From Verpa conica (Eukaryota; Ascomycota; Pezizomycetes; Pezizales; Morchellaceae), in contig JAUFSD010000006.1 of assembly GCA_033030425.1 (NCBI GenBank), forward strand, positions 992,001 through 1,056,000: a DNA stretch of 64,000 nucleotides, given 5' to 3'. Made by a program: the position numbers and the translations under genes. The notes below the pieces were generated by a model. It was not told where the DNA came from, ran no database searches, and was given only the letters and a program-made list of their open reading frames with translations. Below are positions 61,761-64,000 of the stretch, one piece after another. How positions within the stretch are numbered: the stretch's first letter is position 1; each line of letters begins with the position of its first letter.

Positions 61761-63479
61761 ACACGAGAAGTTTACCTGACAGAGACGCGTCAATTCTAAG
61801 CGAATCCCCTTTTATGGCTTTATGGTTCTAGGCCTAGATCTCGAGAATCGAGATCCGGCATCTCCCATCTTATCACTCAGATCAGGTTTGGTTGTTCACA
61901 AAAAACGTGGGATAAAACTGCAAGAGCTAATTCGGCGGGCGTTTGACATCTCTGTCTCGATTGGGGCACGTGTCGTGGTCTCTTTGGTTCGTCGATTCAC
62001 GTCGCGATTCATTAACATCTATGACGTATGACATAAATCTAGAGAGCAATAAGAGTGCTGTTCTATCAGTTAATAGATGAGCTCGAGTGATAGGAGGTGA
62101 ATATTAGTTATGTGTGAAACAATTTGTGCCTGCAGTAGGGTTCCGATGCAGTAAGCAGCCACAGATATCCGTACCAGATGACTCCCCCACTGTATCGCCC
62201 TACGGATCTCGTTTTCAACAAGCGCAAATATGATATTTGGGATTCATTTAGGAGCTCTATATGTTAGGCGTAATCTACACATAACTATATATGTAAAGCT
62301 TCGTCTATATATGTAATTCCTTCTATTGCGATAATCGAGTGATAATCTATGAGATTAATTACACGCAACCTTTCGTCTTGTCCGCCATCACTAAAGATTA
62401 AGGATGTCACACAAGACAGAAGGGCGTATGTTAGAGTACTCTAATCTTACGTTTTCGCCGCTGGGGCGAATTTCATACTACATGTAGGCCTTTGATCATA
62501 TTCTCAGCCTTTAAACCGAGAAGAATTTAACTGCCGTTAGCGCCCCTCTAGATGTGTATCAGTTGTAATTTTCCCTGTGCCTTGTCTCACTATGCGATTT
62601 ACTTTTGCAAGAACACAGAACGCATGGTCCCTCCTGCATTAACAGCACCGCAATCAGCAGTTCGGGGAAGACTATTCTCTAATCTGGATAATGGCTTTCC
62701 CCCCCTCTACTTTGGTGATGGTGCTGGTGATCTCATCCCGATTTCTAGTAGTGTCCCATCGCTTCGGGGAACGCGGACCTGGATTAAGGGTGGGTGCCGA
62801 TGGGGGTCTGACAGGTTCTTTTTTTTGTTCCTTTTTTTTAAATGGTCGAGAGCGTTTCATGTCATGTATGTCGTAAATAGAATAACTATATGGAGCTATC
62901 ATCTGTTCCATCCACAAAGCAAAGTGCACATTCGCGAGCAACAACTTTTTCCGAGGTGTGTATCATGCGTGATGAAGCCATATTTTGCGCCGCTCCTCCC
63001 CCTTTGAGCGATTTTGGCGAAAGACTTCTGGAATTGTTCGCTGCTGTTCTCTGCACGAAAACCTGCAGATTGGTTGTGCAGATTATCCTCATTGCTGCGT
63101 TGTCTCACCGTCGGTTTCCGCAGGAACCCCACATCTCTAAGAAATGCCGAAAACCGGATTGCTTCGGTGCGTGCTCGGTTGGTCTGTTCACACCGTCAGC
63201 CATCCGATGCCTGTGCAGACAAGACAGGCCCCCATGGGCGGCGGCGCTTCCAGGAACGGCTCTCCTGGAACGTGCCCTGCCTAGCCACCAGCGGGTTTTT
63301 CGTATCGATATCGGGAGAGGGACAACCTTAGATACAGTTTAAAGTTATCGCTTGTACTCTACCTGATGCGTAGAAGAAGTTTCAAGGCAAGGAGTAACTC
63401 GGTGGAACATTTCTGAAGCCAAATTACCCGATGTTCCATTATTCCAAGACGTGATGGCCCCAAGGGTCTTTGGTTTTAG

Positions 63480-63910
63480 TCTTTGGCGTCGTCCATCGTT
63501 TCTCTTTCCCTGGTGCGCTGCTGCTGCTGCTTTGCGTTCGTTGCAGCACTCCTTGTCTTAGCCCGTGCCCTCGCCAATCGCCCTTGACGCCCGCTCGAGC
63601 CTTCCCTCGTCATTCCCAGTCCCCACCCGCAGTTACCAGAGTAGGGTCGTGCTGTGGTCGGTCTCGTCTCTCGTCCCTCCCCCGCCATTCATCCCTCCTT
63701 CGCTCAGGTCTCCCACTCGCACTTGCCCTGGTTCTTTTCCCCACGCCTGTTCTTCCCCCTTCCCCCCCTCCATTACATCTCTCTATCTGCCTCAACGCCT
63801 ATCGTCCCATCTCCAGTTGCTCTGCATCGTCAACTTATTCGCTGCTCCTATCATCATCTGCATCATCATCATCTGCCCATCTCCCCTCGAGCAGAGAGAG
63901 AGAGAGATAG
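63480..63910 (+). promoter_or_regulatory. Pyrimidine-rich promoter or leader of a gene beyond the window
   Basis: More than 400 bases are dominated by C and T on the plus strand (for example CTTCCCCCTTCCCCCCCTCC at about 63747 and CATCATCTGCATCATCATCA at 63852), ending in a GAGAGAGAGAGA run near 63893. This is the usual look of fungal promoters and long leaders of strongly expressed or regulatory genes. Frames read here are by-products of the bias. The gene itself would lie to the right of the window. Confidence 0.4.
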
Positions 63911-64000
63911 GAATACAAAGGGAGCGTTTATTTACCTATTATTGCGTGTGGTCCGTGGTTCAGGGTGCTCGGAACACGGCTCGATTTTGCCCGTACTACA
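63911..64000. other. End of window, probable leader sequence
   Basis: Mixed sequence without a start codon context that could be judged; it continues the putative leader. Nothing else is seen. Confidence 0.2.

Larger units (their letters stand above)
59733..63479. other. Gene-poor region with inverted repeats
   Basis: No supported gene. It contains two long inverted repeats (60873-61023 and 61682-61760), AT-rich DNA around 60.4-60.8 kb, and frames that overlap antisense. A frame at 62890-63342 has no recognisable motif. The first 200 bases serve as the promoter of the membrane Kelch gene. Confidence 0.45.

Noticed and set aside
62890..63342. 150-codon plus-strand frame with a hydrophobic part
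   Set aside because: The opposite strand is open as well, composition is random-like and there is no motif or splice-supported extension.
63470..63910. 146-codon frame at the right edge
   Set aside because: It is a product of the C/T-rich promoter-like tract (Ser/Pro/Leu only).

Overview
The window reads as nuclear DNA of a filamentous ascomycete (Pezizomycotina). It carries spliced genes with short introns (about 49-86 bp, mostly GT..AG with CTAAC/CTRAY-like branch sites), a velvet regulator of the VeA type, the mitochondrial factor Rcf2, the splicing factor Isy1, the translation factor eIF2D/Tma64, and fungal DHA1 transporters. Gene density is low: twelve well-supported complete genes plus one 5'-truncated gene in 64 kb, with one interval of about 17 kb almost empty of genes. 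That would suit a repeat-rich genome such as the truffle/morel group (Pezizomycetes), but this placement is inference. All exon boundaries were fitted by eye from splice signals, reading-frame continuity and remembered family conservation; no alignment was run.

Layout. 1-440: C-terminal end of an unidentified coiled-coil-like protein (+). 3272-4512: PQ-loop vacuolar amino-acid transporter (+). 5868-7958: eIF2D/TMA64 (+). 9265-11567: low-complexity protein with a short coiled coil (-). 12803-14888: veA (-), with a very long gene-poor region upstream. 21619-22320: a possible two-exon unknown gene (-). 32545-35405: cytosolic Kelch beta-propeller protein with a long Ser-rich N-terminus (+). 36748-37573: RCF2 (+), convergent with ISY1 at 37955-38824 (-). 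39102-40255: SDR-fold oxidoreductase (-). 44436-46176: F-box protein (+). 47164-48907 (+) and 53565-55489 (-): two convergent DHA1-type MFS transporters separated by AT-rich DNA that holds fragments of a broken unknown gene. 57667-59732: a second, unrelated Kelch protein with a signal anchor and a C-terminal membrane segment (-). 59733-64000: no supported gene; two long inverted repeats and, at the far end, a pyrimidine-rich stretch that looks like the promoter or leader of a gene beyond the window.

Most genes are housekeeping or regulatory (translation, splicing, respiration, amino-acid storage, development) and form no operon or biosynthetic cluster. The accessory-looking part is 40-57 kb: SDR, F-box, two efflux-type transporters, a MITE and decayed coding fragments. 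No CRISPR array, rRNA or tRNA gene could be supported. I did not find a convincing new multi-gene system. The most unusual things are the ISY1 first exon that codes only the start codon, recurrent GTTTGT 5' splice sites, the fragmented unknown gene at 49.3-50.3 kb, and the compact MITE.
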